Source: Epinephelus fuscoguttatus (lineage: Eukaryota > Chordata > Actinopteri > Perciformes > Serranidae). Taken from it: a stretch of DNA of 64,000 nt. The position numbers were made by a program, and so were the translations under genes. The notes below the pieces were generated by a model. The model saw nothing but the letters and a program-made list of their open reading frames with translations, did not search any database and was not told the origin of the DNA. The stretch covers positions 19,857,207 through 19,921,206 of the forward strand of contig NC_064769.1 of assembly GCF_011397635.1 (NCBI RefSeq). The letters run 5' to 3'. Shown here one piece after another: positions 1-13,300 of this stretch. Each line of letters opens with the position of its first letter. Within the stretch, counting starts at the first letter, position 1.

Positions 1-2690
1 AACATTTCAATGTGAAAATGTGTACATTCAAAGCATGCAGGCTCCAGTAACCTCACATCTCTGCACATTAAACTATCCAGGTTGCACCAGACACCTTGAT
101 CAAGGACGGAACATGAGCAGTTTTATGTCCCTGTAGAAATTCTGTTTCTATTTTAGGAGATTCCAACAATCCACATCCCTCAGCTTTTGTGACCTTCAGT
201 GACCTTGCTCACAAAAACCCTCAGTGGGAATCTGGGAACGTGCTACAGACCTCTTATTTTAGGACTTCTGTTATCTACTGTAGAGAGATTTATAATTGAG
301 CGGATGATTTTCTTTTCAAATTAAATTTAGATGAAAGAATCTGCGTATTAACCAGCAGAGGGAGCACACACCGCTCGCACTAATGGGTCTGAACTCAAAA
401 GAGTGTGTGAGTGAGGGAGATTAACAGTCCACTGTGTGTCACATCAGTGAGACAAGAGAAGTGAAAGGGCAGCAAAAGAAAGTGAAGGAAGCGAGGCAAT
501 CGGACAAATCAGGAGGAGGAGGACAAAGGATAAAATAGAAAGTGCTGGCAGACCTGATGATTGTTACATAAGACAAGCGCTCATCAACTCTCACTTCCCT
601 GCTCCCACCTGACAGCGGCGGAGACAATGAGAGGAAAGGTCTTAAAACACAGATTAGCCCTTCACTTCCTCGTCTGGTTCTCCTGCTCCCATCCTGACAT
701 TTCCTGTCTGCCTTTCCCTTTCCTCTTCTTCTTTGCTTTTACAAAATATCTCTTCTTCTCCTTGTTTCCTCTGCCGGGGTCACGCTGACCTTGATGATGT
801 CTGAGGAGTGAAGGAGAGGAGGCATGCTTTACAACAAAAGACAAAATTAGCAGAATAAAGAGAAAGAGCTTTGTGGAAATGAAAGGAAAGATCATCGCAT
901 TCACCACAGCATATGCCTCCAGTATGTCTAGAGTATAACAGGCTATTTTTAGACACAGAGGGATATTTTTATATCTGCGCTGGCAGAGAAGGAGGTAGAA
1001 AATTCACTCTTTGGTTAAATCCCTTTTTTGAGATGAGGATTAGGCAGTGAAATGCAAAAGGCTGCGCGCACAACTGCACGTGCTGCAATTCTAAGCACAT
1101 GCGTGTGTGTGATGATGCTAAATATTCATGCAGACCTGAGGCTGAGAGCGAAAGTCAGTGAGAGACAGGGAAATGAGACAGAGGACACAGGATAAATGAG
1201 TCAGAGGAGAAACAACAGAGGTTTAATTGACTGAAATGAGACATGTCAATATTTTTTTTCTCCCGCTGACGCACTAGACGTTTAACCACACTTATTGAAC
1301 GTGTATCTGAAATAACACCAAAACAGCAGAGTAATCTGCATGAAAGCTGGTGATTTGAGCTATTTGGATTTAAATGACTTAATCAACTGTAGGATAAAAC
1401 TGTGACGTCTTAGCCCAAATACAAGACGATGACGCAAGTGTGCACTGTATTCACCACCCTAAACGTCCTCTGTTGACGACAAAAATACGCACAGAAAAAT
1501 CTCACAGTCACTGTTTTTATCCTTTTATCTTCACTTCAGAATACGTTGTGAGCTAAACCCACACTTTAGAGGAATTTTTGACATGACTACATCTTATTCC
1601 ACTTTGCAAATAAAAAGATGGGCACAAAATTTTGCCTTGAAATAGCAAAAGAACAATGTCAGGTTGCTGAACGCATGAGAGCTTGCTATTACATCAATCC
1701 CTTCCTTCCCCCTTGACATCTTTCAGCTCATTTAACACACTCGATGGCTGTGGATGAAGCAGGATGAGCTTCCAGTCTAGTGCATATAGATTTCTGTGCA
1801 TAGTGTGTACAATGCAAAAATCATTTTAAATCCTGGAAAGCTGTAGGAACACAAACACTCCTCAGATATTCAGATACATGTTCTCCTGAGATGTTGGTGA
1901 AATGTTGTCGGTATGTGGTGTGTAAGCAGTTATGTAAAGTAAATGGTGTGTGAGAGTGAGAAGGGGTGAGGAAGAAGGACACAGCCAGAGAGAGAGGGGA
2001 GAAATGGATCTCATGCCCGTGCACACTATGTATGGTCTGACATTATGAGAGCTGACGGCTCCTGTGTCTGACGTCTGATGTGTTCTGAAGTTCACAATGA
2101 GCCTCCGGTGAGAGGCTGGGTGATTCATCTGCAGAACAACACAGAGGAGCCGCAGAGATGTTGAATGGGAGCGAGATCTGAAGCGACTCCGGCGTGAATG
2201 TGTTTATTAAAATAGAAGAGAATAGACAAGGTCGAGCAGCAGAGGGAAATAAGGATACTTATTAGTGCTGCAATGGCCAATGCTGAAGTTATCTCAGGAG
2301 TGAATGCAGCTGTTAAAAACCTGAAATGAGGATTTTATACTGTGTATTATGGTTTGTAGTGGTAGAAGAATTGCTCACATCCTTAAAGCCCCCCTAAGTT
2401 AGAAAATGTGTTTTGCTCATCGTTACTCCACTTGGATGTTTGACCTTCACTCTGCAGAATGATGTGTGTGCAGAGTTTGACACTAGAAGGCTGTTTTGTA
2501 ATTCATCTCCTGAAGGGAGAAAGTTTCTCTGTGCTGAACTTAAGACAAGCACAAGCATGACTTTATGACATCACAGCTTGTTTGGAAGCTAATCATGGTT
2601 CGATCTGAAACTTATACAAGTGTGATGTGGAAACTTGTAGCCTCTAGCACACACTGAGAATGGAAAGTATTATGAGGGGCCGGGCAGCCT
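1..2690. other. Non-coding stretch, no gene recognised
   Basis: I see no exon, RNA gene or convincing transposon terminus here. Open frames on both strands are short and of odd composition, without splice-bounded coding signal. The stretch lies upstream of the CaBP gene and could contain distal regulatory DNA, but nothing in the sequence alone identifies it. Confidence 0.5.
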
Positions 2691-2722
2691 AAGCTGCCAG
2701 CACGGTATTGTTTTGTTGCATG

Positions 2723-2752
2723 TTCTTCTTCTTCTTCTTCTTCTTCTTCTTC
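2723..2752. repeat. (TTC)n microsatellite
   Basis: About ten uninterrupted TTC triplets. On the opposite strand it reads as a poly-Glu run inside a short spurious frame. Confidence 0.95.
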
Positions 2753-2769
2753 CGAGGAAATCATACTTC

Positions 2770-3900
2770 CCATGCGTGAAAAATCACCAATCTTTGCACA
2801 AAGTTCCAGTCCCATGCCAGATTGCCTCAGCTGCAAAAACAGGCCAATAGTCCTGATGGTGGCGCTACAGCAAGCCTCTAAAGTTCAAAAATTTGAAAAT
2901 TCACAACAAATCAACCATATATGCCACAGATTTGCAACTTTCACCAAAATGTAGCCCCAATACTTTTGTACATTTAAACCTATTGCAAATTTATGTCCTA
3001 CACAAACGATGTACACAGATTTTTGATTTATCGAAAATTGAGCCTACAGTGCATCAAAATGTTTGACTGTAAACGGTATTGTAAACATATACTTGCAAAT
3101 TCTTGCTAAATACATTTTCAATGTTCATTAAAAAAATGACAACATTTTGGAGTCACGGTAGATGATGTTTGAAAAATATCAGAATTTTATCTCAAAAACT
3201 GAAATTTTTTTTAACAGCATTTTGAATTTTGCTCTAATGTGAACAATTGGAGTCAATGCAAAAATGGCATTTTTAAACATCAGTTTTTCACTTATGGAGC
3301 AAATTAGTCATTGTTACAAACAAATTACCAACATCTCCAGGCTGTCTAGATGCAATTTGAGCATTTTCGGATTTTTGTCTTAATAACTGAATTTATGACA
3401 GCCATTTGAATTCTGCCTTTACACACTAACAGCTGCTGTCTTGCACACAGATGACTGGCTTAGTCAATTTGTGAAGCTACAGGTAATATTTCTGTTTGCC
3501 AGTTAGCTCAGTGAGATAGAGGATGGTTCTTGGTGCTGAAGATTGTGAGTTCAAGCCTCAGCTCATACAATATTTCCGTATGAGAAATCTCCCCAAGCTT
3601 TTCATAAAGGTCCAGTCCCATGCCAGATGTCCTCAACTGGAAACACAAGACAATAGTCCTGATGGTGGCGCTACAGCAAGCCTATAAATTTCAAAACTTT
3701 GAAAATTCATAACAAATCAACCATATGTGCTACAGCACATGGCTATTGTAAGCACCCTGATGCTTGGCTTAGTCAATTTATGAAGCCACACATGAACTGT
3801 CACTTGCCAATTAGCTCAGTGAGATAGAAGACAGACCTCAGTCTCAGAGATTGTGAGTTCAAGCCTCAGCTAAGGCAGAATGGGCATTCTAATGTGAAAA
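2770..3900. repeat. Composite dispersed repeat with two tRNA-like modules
   Basis: A block containing TCCTGATGGTGGCGCTACAG occurs near 2853 and again near 3656, each followed by matching sequence ending in AACAAATCAACCATAT. A tRNA-like block (A-box-like TTAGCTCAGTGAGATAGA, B-box-like GAGTTCAAGCCTC) occurs at about 3500-3565 and again at about 3808-3872, each preceded by a shared CTTAGTCAATTT segment. The tRNA-like parts do not fold into a complete cloverleaf with a clear anticodon arm, so I read them as SINE-like or transposon-borne modules and not working tRNA genes. The family name is not known to me. Confidence 0.6.
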
Positions 3901-4408
3901 TCTTATGTTCAGGAATCATGCTATGTAGAGACTACTAAGGTTAAAATAATTATGATCCAGGCAGTTTTGCGGAGAGACAAATACTCCCTGTTATCCCTTG
4001 TCTCTTTTCCCTGTTTATTTGGCTTAGCTATCAGTCAATATGCAGAGTCTATCCAATAGCTACTTTTACATTTTAAAAAATGTTTTTGTCTTTGTCACCA
4101 TGGATAATGTTTAGCTTTAAGCTAGATCAGGCCAGTTTGTTCATGATTGCTAGCAGTTAATGCTATTCTTACTTTCTTGTTCTTGAGTTTTTTCTTTCCT
4201 TTGTATATTATGAGTCTGATCACTTCAGCCACTCATCCACAATTTGAAGGGCATGCCATAATTATATGATGCAACATCTATGTTGTGATATGCTTTGTTT
4301 TAGTGTGTGTGTTGCTCAGAATTGCCTAATTTTGCCTAAAATTGCCCGGCCCCGACCATTGTTGCGCAGCAGCTATAATTTAAAGTAAACTGTTTAGTCT
4401 GAAGGGGC

Positions 4409-4490
4409 TTAAAGGGACAGCTCACCCCTAAATCAAAAATGCATATTTTCCTTTACCTGTAGGGCTATTTATCAGTCTAGACTAGTATTG
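4409..4490 (+). mobile_element. Left terminus of a TTAAAGGGACAG transposon (solo end)
   Basis: Begins TTAAAGGGACAGCTCACCCC and stays alignable for about 80 bases with the element that starts at 38286 (TTAAAGGGACAGTTCAAACC; both continue through TTACCTGTAG and TTATCA). No matching right end was found nearby, so this is a truncated copy. The TTAAAGGRR start is the signature described for T2/Kolobok-like elements. Confidence 0.6.
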
Positions 4491-4499
4491 ACTTTACTC

Positions 4500-6315
4500 T
4501 TGTTTGCTGTGGCCATGTCTGTTACCTAGTACCTAGCAAGAAATATCTGGTGTTAGGTGACTGTTCATTTTCTTGTTTCCATCTGTCTATAGCCCCTTTT
4601 ACACTGCCTCTTCAAGATGGCAATTTCAGGTTATGTTATGCTGCCTCGCCGTGCTGTTTAAAGCAGTGGTTCCCAAGTAGTCCAGCCACAGGGCACAGAT
4701 ACCTTTTTACTCAATAGTTAAAGGCTCAAACAGTGTAATATATTCAGTGTCATACTTGTGTTTGGCCATGTTGTCGAGCTAGTTTGCTGTCTCTGTTAAG
4801 TTGTTGTCCATCAGTCACTCACTCTACAGCAGGAAACAGCACTTCAAAATAAAAGCTCTGTGCTGGAAATTCACTGTACTTAAAAATAAAGTGTGTTTTT
4901 TTTTACAAACTTAACATGTTTGTGAGTCACTTGTGGTCCATTCAAAATGGATGTGCAACCCACTTTTGGACTGTAACCCACCAGTTTGGACCACTGGTTT
5001 AAAACGTGCAGTCAAGGTGCTGAAACGATGGACAGCCAGTAGAACAGGTCATGAGTGGCACAGTTTTATGTTTCGACAACATGTTATGGGTGTCACCCAC
5101 TGCGTGGGATTCTAAAGTTGCAAGTAGCAGTTAGCAGCTAACTTAAAGGAAAAATATAGCACTGAAAATGTCCACAAATTAGGGAAACAATGAGGTTCAC
5201 AAGCTCCTTAACCTCCGAGCAGAGGGTGAAATCAGCCACCATATGACAGGGATGATAAATAATTGCTGTTGCCATGTTATGCTGGTGTTGTTGTTGATAA
5301 AGCTCTGCTGACACGTATGCTATATGTCACACTACAGGCCGATGTTGTTGTGTTGCCTGTCATGCCTGTAACGCCTCTTTTGATTATATGACAATTGCTG
5401 AGACTTCAAACCATTTCTATACACACCTTGGCAAATGAAGATATAACAATTTATCACATTTTATAAGCGATCATATTTTTTTTCATATGTTTAATCATCA
5501 ACCACTGTGTATTCAGGGAAAATTAACTGAGCATTAAGCTCTTTTACAGCCCTGAGTTCACATTCAGTGGGCTCGAAGGATACAAATATATAATTGCAAT
5601 AAAGTGATGGGAAAAGTCCATATAAACAATAAATAGGCAATATCTACCAGGAATTATAAACAGCATTGGAAATAAAAAACAGTAAGAGTTAAAGAATTGA
5701 AAATGGAGTCTGCCATAAAGGATGGATATATCACAACAATAAAAACAGTAATATGTATAAAATATCATGTCTGTCAATTAACCAAAGCAGCAACTCTGTA
5801 AAACAACCATATCATCTAGCATACACTTGAAATGATACGTAACAACACTTACCTGTCTAATTTAATTACCTTTTGTAACTTGTTCCATTTATGTGGGGTG
5901 AAAAAACTAAAAGCTAATTTAGCGAGCTCTGTACTGTATCTGAGGGGTTTCAAGGGATAAAAATTCCTGTGAGCGTGAGTGATGAGAGATGGACTTGATT
6001 TTTAAAAGGGAAGTAAGGTAGAGGGGCAGCTTTAGACAATGTTTTTCCCTTCTGTCAGTGAGAGAACACCATCCTACATTCTGATACAGCTCACAGTGAT
6101 CTAAATTTAAATTTGCAAAGTCAATATAGCTGTAAAATTAATGAAGTGAAGTGAAAAGTGCAATATTACTCTCTGAAATGTAATGAAATAAAAGTGGAAA
6201 TGGAAATGGAAATGCAAGTACAAGTAACTCTTAATAACACATAAGTACCTGCACATTATTTTCCACTGCTGGTTTTAGAGGTGTTTGATCTCCAGTGTCA
6301 TTGTATTTTACAATA
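4500..6315. other. Non-coding stretch, no gene recognised
   Basis: AT-rich spacer without a supportable exon. A short GGAAAT tandem run is present near 6195-6215. Nothing else stands out. Confidence 0.45.
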
Positions 6316-6317
6316 AA

Positions 6318-6320
<3 letters not shown>

Positions 6321-6356
<36 letters not shown>
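6321..6356. repeat. (GT)n microsatellite
   Basis: About 18 uninterrupted GT units. It generates Cys-Val and Thr-His shadow frames on the two strands, which are not genes. Confidence 0.97.
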
Positions 6357-6359
<3 letters not shown>

Positions 6360-6525
6360 AGTGAGGCAGAGAGAGAGCATTTGTTTGCCTCACTGTGTGT
6401 GTTTGCATTTGCACGTGTTGGTTCGCATCCTTGGTGGTTCACAATCCGTGTGTCATTTCTTTGCATATTTTGGCTTTGATCTGAATCCGTGCCCTTCAAG
6501 CTTAACATGACATTGTGATGCTTCT

Positions 6526-6527
<2 letters not shown>

Positions 6528-6606
<79 letters not shown>

Positions 6607-6607
6607 G
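6528..6607. repeat. Compound (GT)n(GA)n microsatellite
   Basis: About 26 GT units run directly into about 13 GA units. Further GTGT and GAGA-rich patches follow to about 6960, so the 0.8 kb upstream of the first CaBP exon is simple-sequence rich. Confidence 0.97.
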
Positions 6608-7397
6608 GTTGGATGCTGGGGGAAGAGTGGGGAGAAATATGAGAGAGTAGGGGTTGAAGAGCAAGCGTGTGTTATATTTTTAGCTCCACAGCCCCACATC
6701 CATGTGTGTTTAATCGAGTGTGTGTATGTGTGTTTGTGTGTGTGTGCATGTTTGGATTAGTGTCTCCAGTGTCTCGCTCAGGGGAAGGTAATATGCTTGT
6801 CCGAACGAGCTTCTTCTGTCACATTCGCATAGATGGTTTAAAACTGTGGAGTGAGCGGGAGTAGAGGGAGGGAGCGAGGGAAAAAGAGCGTGAGACAGAC
6901 AGACGGACGGAGAGAGGGAGTGAGAGAGAGGGTAGAGGGGAGGGAGGAAAGACACTGTAGGAGAGAGGATGGAATGAATAAGCAATCTTGCTTTTCCTAC
7001 TCCTGGCGTTTGCATCTCGCTCTGATCACATGCATGCTTCCTCTCCCTCGCTTATCTTTGTGTTGTTCTGATCTGTCCTTCGTCCTTGTTTACATATTTC
7101 CTCCTTTGTCTCAGTGTCCCTCCCCTTGTACCTTGCCTCTAGGTCCTCCCCGTACACTCCTTCGTCCTCTCCCTCCTTCTACCTCCTATGATATCTCTGC
7201 TCCTCTCCCTGCCTTTTCCCAAATGTCCTCTTATATTAGTCAATGACCCACTGAACCCTCTTTCCCTTTCTAATCACTCCTTTTCCCATGCATGCCCGGG
7301 AACATATGCAAACACACATGCATACACTCACATACAGGCACACTGACACACACACGGTTAGAGAGAAAACATAAAGCAAGGAGGATTTTTCTTTGCA

Positions 7398-10300
7398 ATG
7401 GGCAACTCTGTAAAGTCGCTTAAAATTTTCACCAAGAAGGTAAGGTCCGCTCTGCTGTGGTCTCCTTGAATCCCCTGATTGTTGGTGCATGTTTGTCTCA
7501 TGGTGTGACCCCAACCTGACCAAAGGCTATGTGACTGGACCCTGTGTACTGTCTGACTGGGTGTTCACAACAGGCTGTCTCGAACTGTTTCCCTGTGTTT
7601 TGTGTCGTCCCAGCACATGGGAGAGTAAAGCTTGCGCAGTATGTCAACACTGGGGCTTAAAGTATTGATCAGGACTTTGCTGACTTCCTTTAAAACTAAT
7701 TCTGCATGTGCTTTATGAATTGCACTGAGCTCAGTGAAGCGCTAATGTGGCATTTGCATCTTATCATATGCCTTCTGTTCCCTCTGTGCTCAATAGTGCA
7801 TGTTGCATTCCCTAGAAACCAATTTTAGCCTTTTAGACAAGAGGTCAAAGGAGGCGGTCGGTGCTGCTTGTGCTCGACCTGTTTGCTGAGGTGAAGCCGT
7901 TGAATTTGGATCATGTCACCGAACATTAGAGTCAGTCAAATCGCACAGTGATGCCACCTTACCAGCCAGCGGAAGATTTCTACCCTGTTGAACCTGCACC
8001 TGCGGGATGTGACCAGTCAGTGGAAATGTTGCAAACAGGTGTGCTCTTTCAGCTATATCAGATTCTATTAGCCCTGGCTTTGAAGCTTTTAGACAGCAAC
8101 ATAAGTGCACAGTTGAGGAGCAACGGAGGAAGAACACTCAGGTGCGTTTTTGTAAAGGCTCAAGAAGATAACCTTCATTCGTACAATGCATCTCTCACAT
8201 CTGCTGCCATGTCAGCGTATGCTTGAATAGACTCTCAGTGTAGCAGGCAAACAGCCCCACAAATAGACTTTTTTCTTCATATCAGCAGCTGCACATCCTT
8301 GAGGAAGCACAATATGACGTGCAACTGTTGATGCCATCTGTGCAAAATGGTTTGGAGTGGTGGAGAAGTTCTTACTTGACTTTTTTTTTTTTTTTTTTCT
8401 TGGTTATATAACTGCGAGCGCGTGGCTTCATAGTACTTTTCTGGCACGATATACCCACAGACAGCCCTGCTCCATGCATCACTTGGTCAGATTACCCAGT
8501 GGGCATCCGTTCCTGTGGTGGAGACTGTAGGAATGCATGAACTGGCATTAGGACCGGCATGGTAACAGATGGAGTGTGAAGGTCATTTGTAGAGAACATA
8601 ATACCGTGTATTTTTACATGTAGTTTATGTATGCATATATATTTTTCATTACATATGCATGTAGTTGTTTTATTGTAAAAGCATCTGGAGACGGGTAGCA
8701 TGTCTGAGAGATTTAAAGCGGCAGCAAAAATGGTCCCACAGTAATTTGCTGTGACAGTGAATCCAATCCACTCGCTTTTAGCTGGATTTTCCTTAACTGA
8801 GTTGGATGTTACACGGCAGTAATTGAAGACTTGACTGGCATTATCATGTTTTATAAGAGAGATGAGATGATACTGCTTTTGCATGACAAAAATGTGCAGC
8901 AGATAGTGACAGAGCATGAGAACAGAGTCCTTTGTCTGATAGTCTCTTGTTTTCTGCATATCAGATTATGCAGCTAGTTTCTCTGATTTAAATATTAGTC
9001 AGAACAAGGCTTGGACCTCATTTGAATTTATTTAGACAAAGCTATTTTTGTCCAGTGGCAGGCAGCGATTGCTCATTTTTAATTAACCTGTAGCTCTGTC
9101 TGTAATTGGGATGACTTCTCTCGGAACAACGTTTGCCCCTTGGTCGGTTGGCTAATGGGTGATTATAATGAAATGGCTGGCTGAACTTTAGTCTTCTCTT
9201 GTCTTCTGGACAACACAGTTATTTTGTAATTTGCACAAAAAGCTTGTCGCTCTTGTTATCCCAGCATGACTCTGTAAAAAGACTGTGTCGTCGACCCTTT
9301 ATATTCCCTCCCATCAGCAGACATCGTACTACCACTATGACTACCAACACATTTAGACTGTATCATTAGTTAGAGTCATAACACTGTCAGTTAAATCTTT
9401 ACTCATGTGAACTCTGTTGTTTCTTAACAACCAACAAATTGGGTATTAAAGGATTATTTCAGTGTATTACGACTTGGGTCCTATTTTTGTAGTTGTGGCC
9501 ATCGTTGCTATCGGTTATTATAATATTGTACTAACCAAAGTTAGTGTTGTTAATTTTGGAGCACAGCAACGTAGCTACAACAAAGTAGGATGGAGCAAGA
9601 AACATAAGTGGTCAGATCATATAAACTACTTAATTCGGAGATAATTAATTTATGATAATTAATAATTAATTTGGTGCACTTGAAATGTTGGCAAACTGTG
9701 GAACTTGTTCTGCTCCTGTTGGGGGGTTGTGGGGTGCTGGAGCCTATCCCAGCTGACACTGGGCGAGAGGACACCCTGGACAGGTCACAGGGCTGACACA
9801 CAGATCCATTCACACTCACATTCACACCTACGGACAGTTGAGAGTCACCAATTAACCTGCATGTCTTTGGACTGTGGGAGGAAGCCGAAGTACTTAGAGA
9901 AAACCAACACTGACATGGGGAGAACATGCAAACTCAACGCAAAGGAGCTCCCACAGCCTGGGTTTGAACCAGGAAACCTCTTGCTCTGCCACCACACTGG
10001 CAGCACAAATATAGTCAGTATGTTAAATTTAAATCACGAAGTTGGTCTGTAAAACTGTTTTCTATGTTTATAGCATACAGTTTGGTCTTCTATTTTAACT
10101 TTTGCCTTAATTCCAAAAGTTAAATTCCTCTTCCAACTGAATTCTCAAAGTTAGTTTAAAGCTTATAAAATCATATATGATCTGACTGCTTGTGTTTCTC
10201 ACCCCGCCTGACTTTGTAGTGGTGATGTTGCCGTTTTCCCAGATCTCAGCAGTTACTTTGGTGCTTAGATGTTATCATAAGACCACATTTATTGTGTTAT

Positions 10301-13300
10301 TATCCCTCAAAGACAGAAAATGTGCAGCTGAGGACTAGAAAAAATAAAATAATTAAAGGCTGGGTATAGTAAGAATCAGAGCTTTCTATCGTTCATTATA
10401 TGTGTACATTAGAAAATACTTGTTAAAACGTGACAACACTAGGAGCTATTTTGTGGCTGGGAGCTGAATTGTAGTTGTTGTCCACTGCTGTGGATGTATG
10501 ATTTATGCTATCATTAGCTGTTGTTAGCTCCTGAATAAAAGGCTGAGACTGTACAGTAGCTCACTCATTCCTCGGCCTGGTGTGTGGGTGCTGTCCTGTA
10601 GCTGCTAACAAGAGTCTGTCGCTTTGCAGTGGCTCGTTCTTTGTTTCAGGTCCCTTGGCGGACACGCCCCCAGCATTGCACAGCAGAGAATACTGCCTAT
10701 TTTTTAACCAATTTGAAACCTAATTTTACTTAAATACTTAATATTGTAAAAACGTACACCTTTCTGTGATGTGACAAACTCAGAGCACATGTTTATTTTT
10801 GCTTGACCTGGACTTTAGAGAGCAGTTACATGAAGCTATCAGTGTGACAAAGATGTATTTTTGCTATGCAGTAAACTACGCCATTAGCATTATGTGTAAC
10901 ACATGATACAGAGGCTAAGTATTGTTCTGTTGTGCAGGATTGTGACCTGCAGTACAGACTCATGGATGGCATCAGTTGCTCTTGTCATGACAAATTACAA
11001 CATCTTCCCTCTGACTGAGGTGCTCTCCTCCATCATGACTGACCTGACTCCACACCTCTCTATGACTGACAGGCATATGTCTGTCACCCCCTCCATCCCA
11101 CCTCCTTGTCGACTCCATGCTGCCACAGTCTGAGTCACGGTCTCTACCCCTGTCTTTGCCTCTGCTCCCATGTCTGGCCCCCCGCCCCGGATGCTGCTGC
11201 AGGACCAAAAGAAGAACTACAAAGCAGTGCAGTCCTGTGAGGAGGGGGGCTCTGGGGGGGCCTATCTTGAGCCGCTAGTGGCCCTGGCCCAGAACGGAGC
11301 CAACATGCACAATGTACTGGGGCCTGCGTGCATCTTTCTACGAAAGGGCTTCGCTGAGAGCCGGCAGGCTGTACGTAAGTCCAGACAATATCATGTGCAT
11401 GCATGCCGTGAGATTAGCACCCAACACAGTATACGCCCAATAACAGAACCATGTGATGAATGTGTGTGATAATCACCTCTCACTGGAACGTCAGCACTCA
11501 CAGCATGTAAATAATCACAGTGGAAATAAGATGGTACCTTTAAGGTATGAAATCCTTTTTAGTCTTTTGATAGCTAAAATGCTAAATGCAAGAGTGTGTG
11601 TGTCTGTGTGTATGTTTATGCATGTGGCTGCATTACTCATAAACATTGGTGGATATTTGTGGCAGGAAGGACGGAGGATTATTAAAGCCGGGTTATGGTG
11701 ATGGCAGAAATGCTCCCTACATGACGATTATCTGTCTTTGTCTGCAGTGACAACACGAGTCAGGGTTTGTTATTAAAGAAAACAGTGATGTTGAAATCTT
11801 CAGTGTGGACGACCGCTGTTTTACTGACTGTTCTGATAACAAGCTCTCACATGGCTGTCCATAATGGATAAAGGGGTGCAGATTGAGTCATTTTAAGTCA
11901 ATGGACCATCAAATAAAGGAACTGTTGAGTACTTTGCATTTTTTATTGCCTCTGCATCACCATCTTTACCTTGTCTTTGCTATTTAACTTTTATCCCATC
12001 ACTTAATGTTTTATTTTTCAACAGGATGTCACAGAGTGCCAAGAGTCCGCATGTTTTCTTCAGCATGTGATAAGCTCTTCCTCTTCGACTGGAAGGAAAC
12101 CTGCAGACTCTTGGCATTCTGCTGCAAAGACGTGCAGTTTCTTATTTTTTTAGCAGCATCATATTGTGTGAGGAGTGCTGCGTATTGGCATGATTTTAAA
12201 AATATCAGGAGTGTTTGGATCCTAACCTTGCACTGTGATCCTTCACAGGACCGAGAACTGAGGCCCGAAGAAATGGATGGTATGTATGTCACATTTTAGA
12301 AGTGAAAATAAAGGACGTGAAAATAAAACTCTAACTTTCACAATTATTCTCAAATAACTTTTCACATTTGCACCCTGTCTCCCTCACTGTCAGAGTTGCG
12401 TGAGGCATTCAAGGAGTTCGATAAAGACAAAGATGGGTTCATTGGCTGTAAAGACTTGGGGAACTGCATGAGAACTATGGGCTACATGCCAACAGAGATG
12501 GAGCTGATAGAACTGAGCCAGCAGATCAACATGAATTGTGAGTAAATCTGTCTGTGTGTGTATGTGTGCATGTCTATGAATTTTGTCTTCCATTTTACAT
12601 ACTCATATCATTACTGAAAATGTTTGACTTCAGTACATTTACAGCCACATTAAAGGAGCAGTGTGTAGGATTTAGCGGTGAAGATTCCAGCCAGCTATAA
12701 CTTCTCCCATGTGCCATGTGTGAATTCCCAGTTAGGATTATTTCAGTGCTCATTGTTCCATTGTTCGGGAAGTTTCATTTCTAAATAAACGGACTAGGTG
12801 GTAAAACCAGCAGAAACACTGAATAAAGCAGTTTGTCATTAAAAATGGGTGCTTTTTCCCAATGCTGTTTGGCTCATCATGGAGGGGTCGCTATACGGTG
12901 ACTGATGCGAAATTAAGAGAGGCCCTATCTAGAACCAGTGTTTGGTTTGTCTGTTCTGAGCTACTGTAGAAACATGGCAGTGCAACATGGTGATCTCTGT
13001 GGACAAGGACCCACTCAGTATGTAGATGTAAATGGCACATTCTCATGTGGGGTTTATTCTTCTGTATCGAATCAACACTATAGCCTGGCATGCACCTCCT
13101 TGGAAAATTAACTCCACGTCGCAGCGACACAGACCTCCTGTCTATTTTTGGAAACTGAAACCATTTCCCTAGTTGGCAACAAATCTTTTAGTTACTTTTA
13201 TTTGACAATAAAGAAACAATAAATTGTGAGGACAATAAAGCCTCCACAAAAATAGCATTTGAAATCTTGTGTTTGATTTATCCTTCAGGGGATTATACTT

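Noticed and set aside
3495-3872. Possible tRNA genes
   Set aside because: A- and B-box-like words are present but acceptor and anticodon stems do not pair and the modules lie in repeats; not functional tRNAs.
6502-6760. Cys-Val and Thr-His repeat frames
   Set aside because: Pure translations of the GT and GA microsatellites.
8492-8959. 155-codon minus-strand frame in CaBP intron 1
   Set aside because: No recognisable family, no supporting splice sites and intron-like base composition; length is within chance for this amount of sequence.
10369-10700. Element starting TTAAAGGCTGGG
   Set aside because: Resembles a TTAAAGG terminus but no inverted partner was found downstream.
12006-12248. Possible extra exon upstream of CaBP exon 3
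   Set aside because: The open frame has no CaBP similarity and the phase of exon 2 to exon 3 already joins perfectly (RQA to DRELRPEE).
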